The position numbers and the translations under genes were made by a program. The notes under the pieces are model-generated. The model searched no databases. It worked only from the letters and a program-made list of their open reading frames with translations, and was not told the origin of the DNA. DNA of 64,000 bases, taken from NCBI GenBank assembly GCA_964651825.1, contig CAZYWK010000001.1, positions 62,001 to 126,000 of the forward strand, in the 5' to 3' direction. Each line of letters opens with the position of its first letter. Positions within the stretch are counted from its first letter, which is position 1. Positions 36,684 through 45,398 of the stretch are shown one piece after another. This DNA is from Sva-07 sp964651825 (GTDB lineage Bacteria; Actinomycetota; Acidimicrobiia; Acidimicrobiales; Ilumatobacteraceae).

Positions 36684-36971
36684 TCACCGCTCGACGACGG
36701 TCGAGGTCTGGAAGATCGACTCGGCGTTGGTGAAGTTGGGGACGTCGGCGGCGGCTTCGGCTGCGCCACCCATCGCGCCGCCGAGTGCTTCCATCGACTC
36801 GAAGAAGAGGTGGCAGGCGGCGAGATGAGGCCCGTCGAGGCCCTGGTCGATCTCGATCTTCACGAGGCCCGGCATGACCCGTTCGACGATCTCCATGTGC
36901 TTGGTCCGGTAGTACTCCATGTCGAACGTCTTGCCGTCGCCGGCGAGGTAGATGACGCTGAGTCGGATCAT
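36684..36971 (-). CDS. EthD-domain protein
   Basis: A 95-residue dimeric ferredoxin-like protein of the EthD family. It starts MIRLSVIYLAGDGKTFDMEYYRTKHMEIVERVMPG, the family pattern with the conserved Tyr/His in YRTKH. Members are linked to the degradation of ethers or to polyketide cyclisation; the role here is open. A GAAGGAGA Shine-Dalgarno is 6 nt upstream. It is divergent from an SDR gene with a nearly mirror-image leader (36972-37049), so both are probably regulated together. Confidence 0.8.
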   Translation of the reverse strand: MIRLSVIYLAGDGKTFDMEYYRTKHMEIVERVMPGLVKIEIDQGLDGPHLAACHLFFESMEALGGAMGGAAEAAADVPNFTNAESIFQTSTVVER

Positions 36972-37007
36972 GGTGGTCTCCTTCGATCGGTGAGCGGGCA
37001 GGAACGT

Positions 37008-37017
37008 ACCGTACGGT
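37008..37017. promoter_or_regulatory. palindrome with overlapping divergent -10 hexamers (EthD/SDR)
   Basis: ACCGTACGGT is a perfect 10-bp palindrome. It gives TACGGT on both strands (37012-37017 forward, 37013-37008 reverse), so two divergent -10 elements overlap. Both genes then carry the same leader ending GATCGAAGGxGACCACC, an unusual mirrored arrangement. Confidence 0.5.
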
Positions 37018-37049
37018 CGGGTTGCGATCACGATCGAAGGGGACCACCG

Positions 37050-37862
37050 ATGACCGACAACGACTCCCAGACCCGGCGCCTCACCGAGCTGTCCCGATCC
37101 ATCGCCGGCCAGTCGGCGATCGTGACCGGCGCGGCGAGCGGCATGGGACGCGCCACGGCGTTCCTGTTCGCCGACGAGGGCGCGAAGGTCGTCGTGGCCG
37201 ACCTCGGCGCGGACCGCGTCGGCAGGGTCGTCGACGAGATCGTCGCGGCGCACGGACCCGACTCGGCGATCGGGGTCACGTGCGACGTCGGTGAACCGGC
37301 CCAACTCCACACCCTCGTCGATCGAGCGGTCGGCTGGGCCGGACGGCTCGACATCGTCGTGAACAACGCTGGGATGTCGGTGGTCAACTCGGCGTTCCAG
37401 CCGGAGGACGAGTTCGAGTCGAACTGGGCGCGCACCCTCGACGTCAACCTCACCGCGCACGCACGGCTGATCCGGCTCGCTGTTCCCCATCTGATCGAGG
37501 CCGGCTCGGGCCGGATCGTCAACATCGCGTCGACCGAGGCGATCGTCACCACCGCCGGACTCGCGGCGTACGCGGCGACCAAGGCCGGGGTGGTCGGGCT
37601 GACCAAGAGCTTCGCCGTGGAGCTGGGCCGCACCGGCATCACGGTCAACTGCATCTGCCCGGGCCCGATCGACACCGGGATGACCGCTGGCATCGACGCC
37701 GACGCGAAGGCCACCTATGCCCGCCGCCGCGTGCCCCTGCGCCGCTACGGCGCTCCGGAGGAGGTCGCCCACATGACGCTCAACCTGTGCCTGCCGAGCG
37801 CCTCGTTCGTCAACGGCGCCGTCATCCCGGTCGACGGCGGGATGACCATCCGTCACACGTGA
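37050..37862 (+). CDS. short-chain dehydrogenase/reductase
   Basis: A 270-residue classical SDR. NAD(P)-binding TGAASGMGRATA (~26-37), NNAG, the catalytic Ser in NIASTEAI and the YAATK pair (Tyr and Lys) are intact, and the C-terminal PVDGGMTI is usual. The start follows AAGGGGA and is mirrored by the EthD gene. An alcohol or hydroxysteroid-type substrate fits, but nothing is specific. Its last 10 bp overlap the end of the convergent gene at 37853. Confidence 0.9.
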   Translation: MTDNDSQTRRLTELSRSIAGQSAIVTGAASGMGRATAFLFADEGAKVVVADLGADRVGRVVDEIVAAHGPDSAIGVTCDVGEPAQLHTLVDRAVGWAGRLDIVVNNAGMSVVNSAFQPEDEFESNWARTLDVNLTAHARLIRLAVPHLIEAGSGRIVNIASTEAIVTTAGLAAYAATKAGVVGLTKSFAVELGRTGITVNCICPGPIDTGMTAGIDADAKATYARRRVPLRRYGAPEEVAHMTLNLCLPSASFVNGAVIPVDGGMTIRHT

Positions 37863-38998
37863 ACGTCGAACAGGCCTTCCAGGCCGGTGGGGGTGTGGCG
37901 GCCGATGGCGTACTGCTCGAGGATGCCGACACCCTCGTGCTCGCCGAGGCCGCCCCACGTGGTTGCCCGCACGATCGCCTGGATGTGGTGGTGCTGCGGC
38001 GGCACCGGATCGACCGGGAGGTCCCAGCGGTCGCCGCCCACCTCGTGCTCGCCCTTCCACACCCCGTGTGACCACTCGGGGTGCCCGTAGCCGACGCCCA
38101 GCATCTGGAAGTTGAACAGCGGCTCGAGGCGGATCGTCGACGGCTCGCCGACGAACGGCACGAAGTCGACCTCGAACGCCGAGGCCCACCGGGTGCCCGG
38201 CGCCCACTCGATCCGGTAGTCCGCGGACCGCATCGCCTCCGGCAAGACGCCGTCGCCGGTGTCGACCGTGGCGACGACGGAGGTCTCGTGCCAGCGCCGG
38301 CCGTCGAAGAGCTCGTTGACGTCGAAGTGGGTGGAGAACGTGTCGAAGTTCACCGGCGCCCACAGCCAGAAGAACTGCGGGTCGGCCACCGGCGCTCCCG
38401 ACGGGCCGCGCTCACCGACGGGCCGCACGCCCCACGACCGGTCGCGTGACCCCCACGTCTCTCCGGCGGCCAGGTCGTGGACTTCGCCGTCGATCTCGAT
38501 CCAGCCCTCCCAACCGCCGAACTGGGTGAGGCGTGTGTAGTCGAACACCACCCGTGCACCGACCTGGTGGAAGAAGTGCGGCTCCTCGATCGGCGCCGAC
38601 CGGCGCACGAACGTCAGATCGGCCCGCAATCCGTGCTCGGGCGCTTCCACCTGGACCCGTAGTGCGTTCAGCGGTTCGAGCACCTCGACGCGGATCGGGC
38701 CCACCTCGTTCGCCTCGGCCCGGTCGGTGGGCGCCCGCCGGGAGGCGTGGACGTTGATCTGGCGGCCGTCGACCCGGCCTCCGTCGACGACCACGCTGAA
38801 CGCGGCATCGGCGACATGGCGGTTCGGGTACAGGCCCATCGCCACGGCGAAGTAGAGCCGGGTGTCGCGGGTGTACCCGTTGAAGAAGTACCGGTCGTAG
38901 TGATTGAGGTCCGACGACACCGTCTGGGCGACCGGCCGGGATGTCTGGTGGACGGGAAAGTCGTCGAACGAGCTCAGCACCCGCGTGAACCTACTCAT
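37853..38998 (-). CDS. conserved hypothetical protein (lipocalin/CrtC-like fold, tentative)
   Basis: A 381-residue soluble protein with no signal peptide or membrane segment. It is rich in Trp, Phe and His and beta-strand-like, with motifs such as YFFNGYTRDTRLYFAVAMG, FHQVGARVVFDYTRL, ETWGSRDRSWGVRPVG and FFWLWAPVNFDT. The pattern of short strands and repeated aromatic residues recalls the two-lobe CrtC/AttH lipocalin-like proteins seen in actinobacterial lipid operons, which is a tentative match. ATG 38998 has a GAGG stretch 2 nt away. It overlaps the convergent SDR by 10 bp, and ctaA diverges 14 bp upstream. Confidence 0.6.
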   Translation of the reverse strand: MSRFTRVLSSFDDFPVHQTSRPVAQTVSSDLNHYDRYFFNGYTRDTRLYFAVAMGLYPNRHVADAAFSVVVDGGRVDGRQINVHASRRAPTDRAEANEVGPIRVEVLEPLNALRVQVEAPEHGLRADLTFVRRSAPIEEPHFFHQVGARVVFDYTRLTQFGGWEGWIEIDGEVHDLAAGETWGSRDRSWGVRPVGERGPSGAPVADPQFFWLWAPVNFDTFSTHFDVNELFDGRRWHETSVVATVDTGDGVLPEAMRSADYRIEWAPGTRWASAFEVDFVPFVGEPSTIRLEPLFNFQMLGVGYGHPEWSHGVWKGEHEVGGDRWDLPVDPVPPQHHHIQAIVRATTWGGLGEHEGVGILEQYAIGRHTPTGLEGLFDVHV

Positions 38999-39012
38999 AT
39001 CCTCGACGGCAG

Positions 39013-39951
39013 ATGGATCGCTGGACCCTGAGCCCACACCGGTTCCGCCAACTCGCCCTGGTCACCGCGGCCGGCCTGTGCCTGCTCGTCGTCGCCGGCG
39101 GGGTGGTCCGGCTCACCGGGAGCGGCCTCGGCTGCGACGACTGGCCGAACTGCAACGCATCGTCGTTCGTCGACGTGTCGTCGTCGCACACCGCCATCGA
39201 GCAGGTCAACCGCCTGTTGAGCGGGTTCATCGGCATCCCGACGCTGGCGCTGGCGATCGGCGCGTTCCGGGTGCGGCCCCGCCGGCGTGGCCTCGTCGGG
39301 CCGTCGCTCGGGGTGCTGATCACGGTGCTCGGCAACGGTGTGGTGGGGGGGATCGCGGTGCGCGCCGAGCTGCACCCGGCGCTCGTCCAGTCGCACTTCC
39401 TGCTGGCGATGGCGTCGATCGCGTTCGCGCTCGTCGCCGCTCGTCGCGCCGGCCCGATCGACACGGGACCCGCCGTCGTCGGGCCGCTGCGCGGGCTCGT
39501 CTGGGCGATCGGGGTGCTGACCGGCGCGGCCCTCGTCACGGGCACCGTGGTCACCGGCACCGGGCCGCACGCGGGCGACGAGGACGTGCGGCGATGGGGC
39601 TTCCAGATCGCCACGGTCGCCCGCATCCACAGCATCACGGTGCTCGTCACGGTCGCCGTCGCGCTCGTGTTCGCCTGGGTGCTGCGCAGCGATGCGGTGA
39701 ACCGCCGGCGCCTCGCTGGGCACCTGTCGACCTGGATGTTCCTCGCGGTCGTCCAAGGTGGCATCGGCTACCTGCAGTACTTCTCGGGCGTCCCCGAGCT
39801 GCTCGTCGGCGCACACATCGCCGGTGCGACGGCGCTGTGGGTCGCCACGGTCTGGATGTGCACCGCCGTGTTGGTCCCGGGTGGCCTGGGCGCCGAGGCG
39901 TCGCCGTCGTCGGCTGTCACGAGTGCGCCAGCTCCGGCGGGATCCGTGTAG
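39013..39951 (+). CDS. ctaA: heme A synthase (CtaA/Cox15)
   Basis: Oxidises heme O to heme A for cytochrome oxidase. The 312-residue membrane protein has eight predicted helices. The conserved VAGGVVRLTGSGLGCDDWP and TGTGPHAGD motifs are intact, and candidate heme-ligand His are in SHTAIEQ, QSHFLLA, RIHSITV and AHIAGATA. A Cys pair in the first extracytoplasmic loop (GCDDWPNCN) matches the redox pair of bacterial CtaA. The livH gene begins 14 bp later, so transcription may continue into the liv operon. No cytochrome-oxidase genes are in view. Confidence 0.93.
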   Translation: MDRWTLSPHRFRQLALVTAAGLCLLVVAGGVVRLTGSGLGCDDWPNCNASSFVDVSSSHTAIEQVNRLLSGFIGIPTLALAIGAFRVRPRRRGLVGPSLGVLITVLGNGVVGGIAVRAELHPALVQSHFLLAMASIAFALVAARRAGPIDTGPAVVGPLRGLVWAIGVLTGAALVTGTVVTGTGPHAGDEDVRRWGFQIATVARIHSITVLVTVAVALVFAWVLRSDAVNRRRLAGHLSTWMFLAVVQGGIGYLQYFSGVPELLVGAHIAGATALWVATVWMCTAVLVPGGLGAEASPSSAVTSAPAPAGSV

Positions 39952-39965
39952 CATCTCGCTCCAAC

Positions 39966-41303
39966 ATGGGCACGGAACCACGGCGCTGGACCCGATTCGC
40001 CAGCGTCTGGGCGGCGCTGGTGATCATACTGCTGGCGTTTCTCGGCGCGCTCGCGCCGGGCGGGAGCGCCCACGCACAAGACGAGCCGGCCCGTCAGTCC
40101 ATCGGCGGCCGTGTGCAGAACCGGTATCTGGACGACGATGGTGAACGCGTCAGCGAGCCGGTCCCCGGCGTACGCATCGTCGCCGAGGACGAGAGCGGCA
40201 ACGTGATCGGCGAGTCGGTCACCGACGAAGGCGGCGTCTACCTGATCGCGATCCCCGACGCCGGCATGTACACGGTGCGCATCGACACCGACACCCTTCC
40301 CGAAGGGTTGACCGTCGAGGACGGCAAGGAGCAGCAGACCGCCGAGGTCCGTGGCAACCAGAAGGTCACGCGCGCGTTCTTCCTCGGTGAGGACACCCGC
40401 GACGTCAAGGGCAAGTGGAGCCTCCTTCCCCAGACGCTCGCCAACGGTCTGAAGCTGGCGATGATCATCGCCATCACCTCGATCGGTCTCTCGCTGATCT
40501 TCGGGACCACCGGCCTGTCGAACTTCGGTCATGGCGAGATGGTCACGTTCGGTGCGTTCGCCGCGTTCATCCTCAACTCCGATGTCGGCTGGCACATCAT
40601 CCCGGCGGCGATCGGCGCGATCGCGCTGACCGGCCTACTGGGCGCCGGGTTCGAAAAGGGGCTCTGGGGTCCGCTGCGGCACCGGTCGACGAGCCTCACC
40701 TCGATGATGATCGTGTCGATCGGCGTAGCGCTCGCCATGCGGTACTGCTACCTGTACCTGTTCGGCGGCGATCTCAAGTCGTACTCGCAGTACACGCTGC
40801 AACGCGACCCGGTGTCGATCGGCCCGGTCGACCTGCCGCCACGCACCTTGTTCATCATCGCCGCATCGGCCCTCATCATCCTCGGTGTCGCGCTGTTCCT
40901 GCTCAAGGCTCGCTTCGGAAAGGCCATCCGAGCCGTGTCCGACAACCCCGACCTCGCGTCGTCGAGCGGCATCGACACCGACCGCGTGATCCTGCTCGTC
41001 TGGGTCCTCGGCGGCGCGCTCGCCGGCCTCGGTGGGGTGTTCTACGGGCTCGAGTTCGGCATCAAGTGGGACATGGGCTTCACGCTGCTGCTGCTGATGT
41101 TCTCGGCGATCACGCTCGGCGGGTTGGGGAACCCGTTCGGCGCCCTGCTCGGCAGCCTGGTGATCGGCGTCTTCGTCGAACTGTGGACGTGGGTCGTGCC
41201 GAACGCCAACGACTTGAAGGTCGTCGGGGCGCTGATCGTGCTGATCCTCGTGCTGGTCGTCAAACCCCAAGGTCTCCTCGGATCGAAGGAACGCATCGGA
41301 TGA
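39966..41303 (+). CDS. livH: branched-chain amino-acid ABC transporter permease LivH with an extra N-terminal exported domain
   Basis: A 445-residue permease, ~150 longer than usual LivH. A signal-peptide-like helix (12-37, ending AHAQDE) is followed by an extracytoplasmic domain (~45-140) resembling carboxypeptidase regulatory/SpaA-type beta sandwiches: GGRVQNRYLD, VPGVRIVAEDESGNVIGESVTDEGGVYLI and AGMYTVRID. The permease then begins ~155 with LPQTLANGLKL and the family FGTTGLSNFGHGEMVTFGAF and runs to a C-terminal VVKPQGLLG. The extra domain might dock the lipoprotein or the wall. The stop overlaps livM (ATGA), in order livH-livM-livG-livF. Confidence 0.85.
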   Translation: MGTEPRRWTRFASVWAALVIILLAFLGALAPGGSAHAQDEPARQSIGGRVQNRYLDDDGERVSEPVPGVRIVAEDESGNVIGESVTDEGGVYLIAIPDAGMYTVRIDTDTLPEGLTVEDGKEQQTAEVRGNQKVTRAFFLGEDTRDVKGKWSLLPQTLANGLKLAMIIAITSIGLSLIFGTTGLSNFGHGEMVTFGAFAAFILNSDVGWHIIPAAIGAIALTGLLGAGFEKGLWGPLRHRSTSLTSMMIVSIGVALAMRYCYLYLFGGDLKSYSQYTLQRDPVSIGPVDLPPRTLFIIAASALIILGVALFLLKARFGKAIRAVSDNPDLASSSGIDTDRVILLVWVLGGALAGLGGVFYGLEFGIKWDMGFTLLLLMFSAITLGGLGNPFGALLGSLVIGVFVELWTWVVPNANDLKVVGALIVLILVLVVKPQGLLGSKERIG

Positions 41304-42295
41304 ACTGGGACCTCATCTTCTGGAACGCGCTGTACACCGCGATCAACGCGGCAGCGGCCGGCTACTGCATCATCTCCGCCGGTCTCAACGTGCACGTCGG
41401 CTACACCGGGCTCTTGAACTTCGGCCAGGCGGGCTTCGCCGCGGTGGGCGCGTACGCGTTCTCGATCCCGATCGTCGCCTACGACTGGCCGTGGTACTGG
41501 GCGTTCCCGTTCATGATCGTGTGCTCGGTGGTGCTCGCCCTCCTCCTCGGTGTCCCGACGCTGCGGCTGCGCGCCGACTATCTGGCGATCGTCACGATCG
41601 CCGTGGCCGAGATCGTCAGGTTCTTCCTCAACTCCACGCGGTTCACGTGGCTCACCGGTGGCACCGACGGCCGGAACGGTTGGACCAGGTTCTTCGAAGA
41701 CCTCAACCCGATCGACAACACCGCCCGCTTCAACATGGGTGCACAATCGATCGACGGGTACCGCTTGTTCATGATGCTCGCCGGGTGGACCCTGGCCATC
41801 TTGATCTCGGTGTTCATCTGGGCGCTGATGCGCAGCCCGTGGGGCCGCGTGCTGCGCAGCATCCGCGAGGACGAGGACGCTGCCCGCGCGCTCGGCAAGA
41901 ACGTGCTCGCGTTCAAGATGCAGAGCCTCGTGATCGGCGGCGTCATCGGTTCGATCGGCGGGCTCTGGCTGTCGGCACAGAAGCAGTCGGCCCAGACCGG
42001 CGAGTTCGCCACGACGTTGACGTTCTTCGCCTTCCTGATCATCGTGCTCGGCGGTCTCGGCCGGGTGAAGGGGCCGATCGTCGGCACGGTCATCTTCTTC
42101 TTCGTCATCCAGTTCGTCGACAACCTCCTCCAGCAGGCCACCCGCAACGACAAGCTGCCCGAGTGGCTCGTCGACTCCACGAACTTCGGCATCGTCAAGA
42201 ACATCGTGGCCGGCCTGGCCTTGGCACTGCTCGTGATCTTCCGTCCCCAGGGCATCTTCGGCGACAAGCGGGAGCAGGTGTTCGATGTCCGCTGA
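41300..42295 (+). CDS. livM: branched-chain amino-acid ABC transporter permease LivM
   Basis: The second permease, 331 residues, with about eight helices. Family motifs: AGLNVHVGYTGLLNFGQAGFAAVGAYA (~27-53), LRADYLAIVTIAVAEI, the EAA-like RSIREDEDAARALGKN, and GGLGRVKGPIVGT. The protein ends in RPQGIFGDKRE. The start ATG overlaps livH and its last bases overlap the livG start (42285). Confidence 0.92.
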   Translation: MNWDLIFWNALYTAINAAAAGYCIISAGLNVHVGYTGLLNFGQAGFAAVGAYAFSIPIVAYDWPWYWAFPFMIVCSVVLALLLGVPTLRLRADYLAIVTIAVAEIVRFFLNSTRFTWLTGGTDGRNGWTRFFEDLNPIDNTARFNMGAQSIDGYRLFMMLAGWTLAILISVFIWALMRSPWGRVLRSIREDEDAARALGKNVLAFKMQSLVIGGVIGSIGGLWLSAQKQSAQTGEFATTLTFFAFLIIVLGGLGRVKGPIVGTVIFFFVIQFVDNLLQQATRNDKLPEWLVDSTNFGIVKNIVAGLALALLVIFRPQGIFGDKREQVFDVR

Positions 42296-43223
42296 GCTCG
42301 CCACCGGTGGCCCCACGCCCGGCATGCCCAAGAACGACCCGATCCTGGTCGCCGATGGCGTCCGCCGCCGCTTCGGTGGCCTGCTCGCCGTCGACGTCGA
42401 CCACCTCGAGATCGAACGGAACCGAATCACCGCGTTGATCGGGCCGAACGGTGCCGGTAAGACCACGTTCTTCAACTTGCTGACCGGCTTCGACACACCC
42501 GACGAGGGCTCGTCCAACTTCGACGGGCACCTCATGTCGGACTCCTCGGCCCACCAGGTCGCCAAGCTCGGCATGGTGCGGACGTTCCAGCTCACCAAGG
42601 CACTCGCTCGCCTGACGGTCATCGAGAACATGCGCCTCGGGGCGCCGAACCAGCGCGGCGAGCGGCTCTGGGCCGGGCCCTTCAAGTTCCTGTGGCGCGA
42701 AGAGGAACGAGAGATCACGGCGAAGGCCGACGCGCTCCTCGAGCGGTTCAAGCTCAGCCACATGCGCGACGAGTTCGCCGGCGGCCTGTCGGGCGGGCAG
42801 CGCAAGCTGCTCGAGATGGCCCGCGCGCTGATGACCGATCCGACACTGATCATGCTCGACGAGCCGATGGCGGGTGTGAACCCGGCCCTCAAGCAGAGCC
42901 TGCTCGGCCACGTGAAGCAGCTGAAGGACGAGGGCCGGACCGTGCTCTTCGTCGAACACGACATGGACATGGTCCACGAGATCAGCGACTGGGTGGTCGT
43001 GATGGCCGGCGGTCGGATCATCGCCGAAGGCACAGCCGCCGAGATCTCCGGGAACCGCGATGTGGTCGACGCGTACCTCGGCGCCCACCACGACGTCGAC
43101 CTCGGAGCGATGTCGGCGGAGGAAGCCGAAGAGGAGCTGCACGAGCTCGAGGTCGTCGAAGCCGAGGTGCTCGACGCCGAGGTCGAAGCGGCCTCCGGGC
43201 ACGACGAGGATGGTGAACCGTGA
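42285..43223 (+). CDS. livG: branched-chain amino-acid ABC transporter ATPase LivG
   Basis: An ATPase of the LivG type, 312 residues. Walker A GPNGAGKTTFF, signature LSGGQRKLLE, Walker B LIMLDEPMAGVNP (Glu present) and H-loop VEHDMD are intact. An acidic C-terminal tail of ~40 residues (SAEEAEEELHELEVVEAE and on) is beyond the usual family end. The start is 11 bp inside livM. It overlaps livF at 43220. Confidence 0.92.
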   Translation: MSAELATGGPTPGMPKNDPILVADGVRRRFGGLLAVDVDHLEIERNRITALIGPNGAGKTTFFNLLTGFDTPDEGSSNFDGHLMSDSSAHQVAKLGMVRTFQLTKALARLTVIENMRLGAPNQRGERLWAGPFKFLWREEEREITAKADALLERFKLSHMRDEFAGGLSGGQRKLLEMARALMTDPTLIMLDEPMAGVNPALKQSLLGHVKQLKDEGRTVLFVEHDMDMVHEISDWVVVMAGGRIIAEGTAAEISGNRDVVDAYLGAHHDVDLGAMSAEEAEEELHELEVVEAEVLDAEVEAASGHDEDGEP

Positions 43224-43945
43224 GCGAGAACATCATCGAATGTGAAGAGCTCGTCGCCGGCTACGTCCCCGGCGTGAACATCCTCAACGGCTGTGATCTC
43301 GTCGTGGCCGCTGGCGAGTTCGTCGGCATCATCGGGCCGAACGGCGCCGGCAAGTCGACGCTGATGAAGGCGGTGCTCGGCCTCGTCAACATCCGCTCCG
43401 GTGTGGTCCGGCTCAACGGCGAGGAGATCACGGGCCAGCCGCCGCACAAGCTCGTCGAGCGCGGCGTCGGGTTCGTGCCGCAGACGAACAACGTGTTCCC
43501 CTCCCTGACCGTGCGGGAGAACCTCGAGATGGGGTGCTTCCTCAACCCGAAGTCGTTCGACGAGCGTTACGACGTGGTCACGGGATTGTTCCCCCGCCTC
43601 GCCGAGCGGGCCAACCAGCGCGCTGGATCGCTGTCGGGTGGCGAGCGCCAGATGGTGGCGATGGGCCGGGCCCTGATGCTCGACCCCAAGCTGTTGCTGC
43701 TCGACGAGCCGTCGGCCGGTCTGTCACCGCTCCTGCAGGACGAGGTGTTCCTGCGCTGCAAGCTGATCAACGACGCCGGTGTGGCCATCTTGATGGTCGA
43801 GCAGAACGCCCGGCGTGCTCTGCAGGTGTGCGATCGCGGGTACGTCCTCGACCAGGGCACCAACGCCTACACCGGCTCGGGACGCGAGCTGCTCGCCGAC
43901 CCCAAGGTCATCGAGCTCTACCTCGGCACCCTCGCCCGCAACTGA
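43220..43945 (+). CDS. livF: branched-chain amino-acid ABC transporter ATPase LivF
   Basis: The partner ATPase, 241 residues: Walker A GPNGAGKSTL, signature LSGGERQMV, Walker B LLLLDEPSAGLSP, and H-loop MVEQNA, all normal. GTG 43220 overlaps the livG stop. It is the last gene of ctaA-livHMGF and is followed by a 7-bp-stem hairpin and the convergent gdhA. Confidence 0.92.
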   Translation: MSENIIECEELVAGYVPGVNILNGCDLVVAAGEFVGIIGPNGAGKSTLMKAVLGLVNIRSGVVRLNGEEITGQPPHKLVERGVGFVPQTNNVFPSLTVRENLEMGCFLNPKSFDERYDVVTGLFPRLAERANQRAGSLSGGERQMVAMGRALMLDPKLLLLDEPSAGLSPLLQDEVFLRCKLINDAGVAILMVEQNARRALQVCDRGYVLDQGTNAYTGSGRELLADPKVIELYLGTLARN

Positions 43946-43968
43946 CGCCGCGTCGGAGAACCGCGGCG
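43946..43968. terminator. hairpin between convergent livF and gdhA
   Basis: CGCCGCG (43946-43952) and CGCGGCG (43962-43968) form a 7-bp stem with a 9-nt loop, filling most of the 30-bp gap. It can serve both genes as a short bidirectional terminator, though no T-run follows. Confidence 0.45.
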
Positions 43969-43975
43969 CTCGTCG

Positions 43976-45316
43976 TCAGATGAGGCCGAGTGCGTCCATC
44001 GCCGTTGCGACGTGCTGGAACCCGGCGATGTTCGCGCCGCGGACGAGGTCCCCCGAGGCGCCGAACTCGTCGGCGGTGGTGGCGCACGTGTGATGGATGT
44101 TCGCCATGATCTCGGCGAGGCGTAGTTCGGTGTGCTCGAAGGTCCACGAGTCGCGTGACGCGTTCTGCTGCATCTCGAGCGCGGAGGTGGCGACACCACC
44201 GGCGTTGGCGGCCTTGCCCGGTGCGAAGGCCACTCCTTCGCCGACGAAGGTGGCCACGGCCTCGGGTGTGCACGGCATGTTCGCCCCCTCGGCCACGAGG
44301 ATGCTCCCGTTGCTCACCAGCAGGGCGGCGTCGCGTCCCGACAGCTCGTTCTGGGTGGCGCACGGCAGCACCAGTTCGGTCGGCACCTCCCAGACGTTGC
44401 CGTGGGCGACATGTCGCGCTCCGGAACGCTGCGCGGCGTAGTCGACGATCCGTCCGCGTTCGACGTTCTTCACCTGCTTCAACAGTTCCACGTCGATACC
44501 GGCCGGGTCGTGGACGTAGCCCGACGAATCCGAGCAGGCGAGCACGGTCGCGCCGAGCTGTTGCAGCTTCTCGATGGCGTAGATGGCGACGTTGCCCGAG
44601 CCCGACACGACTGCCGTACGGCCGTCGAGCTTCTTGCCGGCCGCGGCGAGCATCTCGCGTACGAAGTAGACGAGGCCGTACCCGGTGGCTTCGGTGCGCA
44701 CGTTGGCCCCGCCCCAGGCGACGCCCTTGCCGGTGATCACCGCGGACTCGTAGCGATTCGTGATCCGCGTGTACTGGCCGAACAGATACCCGATCTCGCG
44801 TGTGCCGACGCCGATGTCGCCGGCAGGGACGTCGGTGTACTCGCCGAGGTGGCGGTAGAGCTCGGTCATGAAGCTCTGACAGAACCGCATGATCTCGTCG
44901 TCGGTCCGGCCCTTCGGATCGAAGTCGCTCCCACCCTTGCCGCCCCCGATGGGCATGCCGGTGAGCGCGTTCTTGAACACCTGCTCGAAGCCGAGGAACT
45001 TGACGATGCCGAGGTTGACCGACGGGTGGAACCGCAGGCCGCCCTTGTACGGGCCGAGCGCGCTGTTGAACTCGACGCGCATGCCGCGGTTGATGTGCAC
45101 CTCGCCGCGATCGTCCTGCCAGGGCACACGGAAGATGATCTGGCGTTCGGGCTCGCAGATGCGCTCGAGGATCTTGCGTTCGAGGAACTCGGGGTGCTTG
45201 GCGACCACGGGGCCGAGGCAGTCGAGCACCTCCCGGACCGCCTGATGGAACTCGAACTCGCCGGGGTTCCGGCGGATCACGTCGTCAAGTATCGGTTCCA
45301 GCTTCTCGTCGATCAC
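43976..45316 (-). CDS. gdhA: NADP-specific glutamate dehydrogenase
   Basis: Reductive amination of 2-oxoglutarate with ammonium. The 446-residue hexameric-type enzyme carries the catalytic Lys segment PIGGGKGGSDFDPKG, the 2-oxoglutarate-binding DVPAGDIGVGTREIGYL and a C-terminal dinucleotide fold VVSGSGNVAIYAI. GTG 45316 is the likely start: TACCGT sits 6 nt upstream on the minus strand. Adjacent to the liv operon and the binding lipoprotein, it fits assimilation of ammonium next to amino-acid uptake, alongside gltBD elsewhere in the window. Confidence 0.95.
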   Translation of the reverse strand: MIDEKLEPILDDVIRRNPGEFEFHQAVREVLDCLGPVVAKHPEFLERKILERICEPERQIIFRVPWQDDRGEVHINRGMRVEFNSALGPYKGGLRFHPSVNLGIVKFLGFEQVFKNALTGMPIGGGKGGSDFDPKGRTDDEIMRFCQSFMTELYRHLGEYTDVPAGDIGVGTREIGYLFGQYTRITNRYESAVITGKGVAWGGANVRTEATGYGLVYFVREMLAAAGKKLDGRTAVVSGSGNVAIYAIEKLQQLGATVLACSDSSGYVHDPAGIDVELLKQVKNVERGRIVDYAAQRSGARHVAHGNVWEVPTELVLPCATQNELSGRDAALLVSNGSILVAEGANMPCTPEAVATFVGEGVAFAPGKAANAGGVATSALEMQQNASRDSWTFEHTELRLAEIMANIHHTCATTADEFGASGDLVRGANIAGFQHVATAMDALGLI

Positions 45317-45372
45317 CGTCGCACGGTACGCCGCCGACGGCGACTCGCGGCAATCGCCGTCCGGCCGCGAAA

Positions 45373-45397
45373 GAGCCCGGGCGCTGGGCCCGGGCTC
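45373..45397 (-). terminator. rho-independent-like terminator of the binding-protein gene
   Basis: Perfect 10-bp stem GAGCCCGGGC/GCCCGGGCTC with a 5-nt loop, followed on the minus strand by TTTCG. It lies 55 nt beyond the end of the gene at 45452 and upstream of gdhA, so it isolates the two minus-strand units. Confidence 0.65.
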
Positions 45398-45398
45398 C

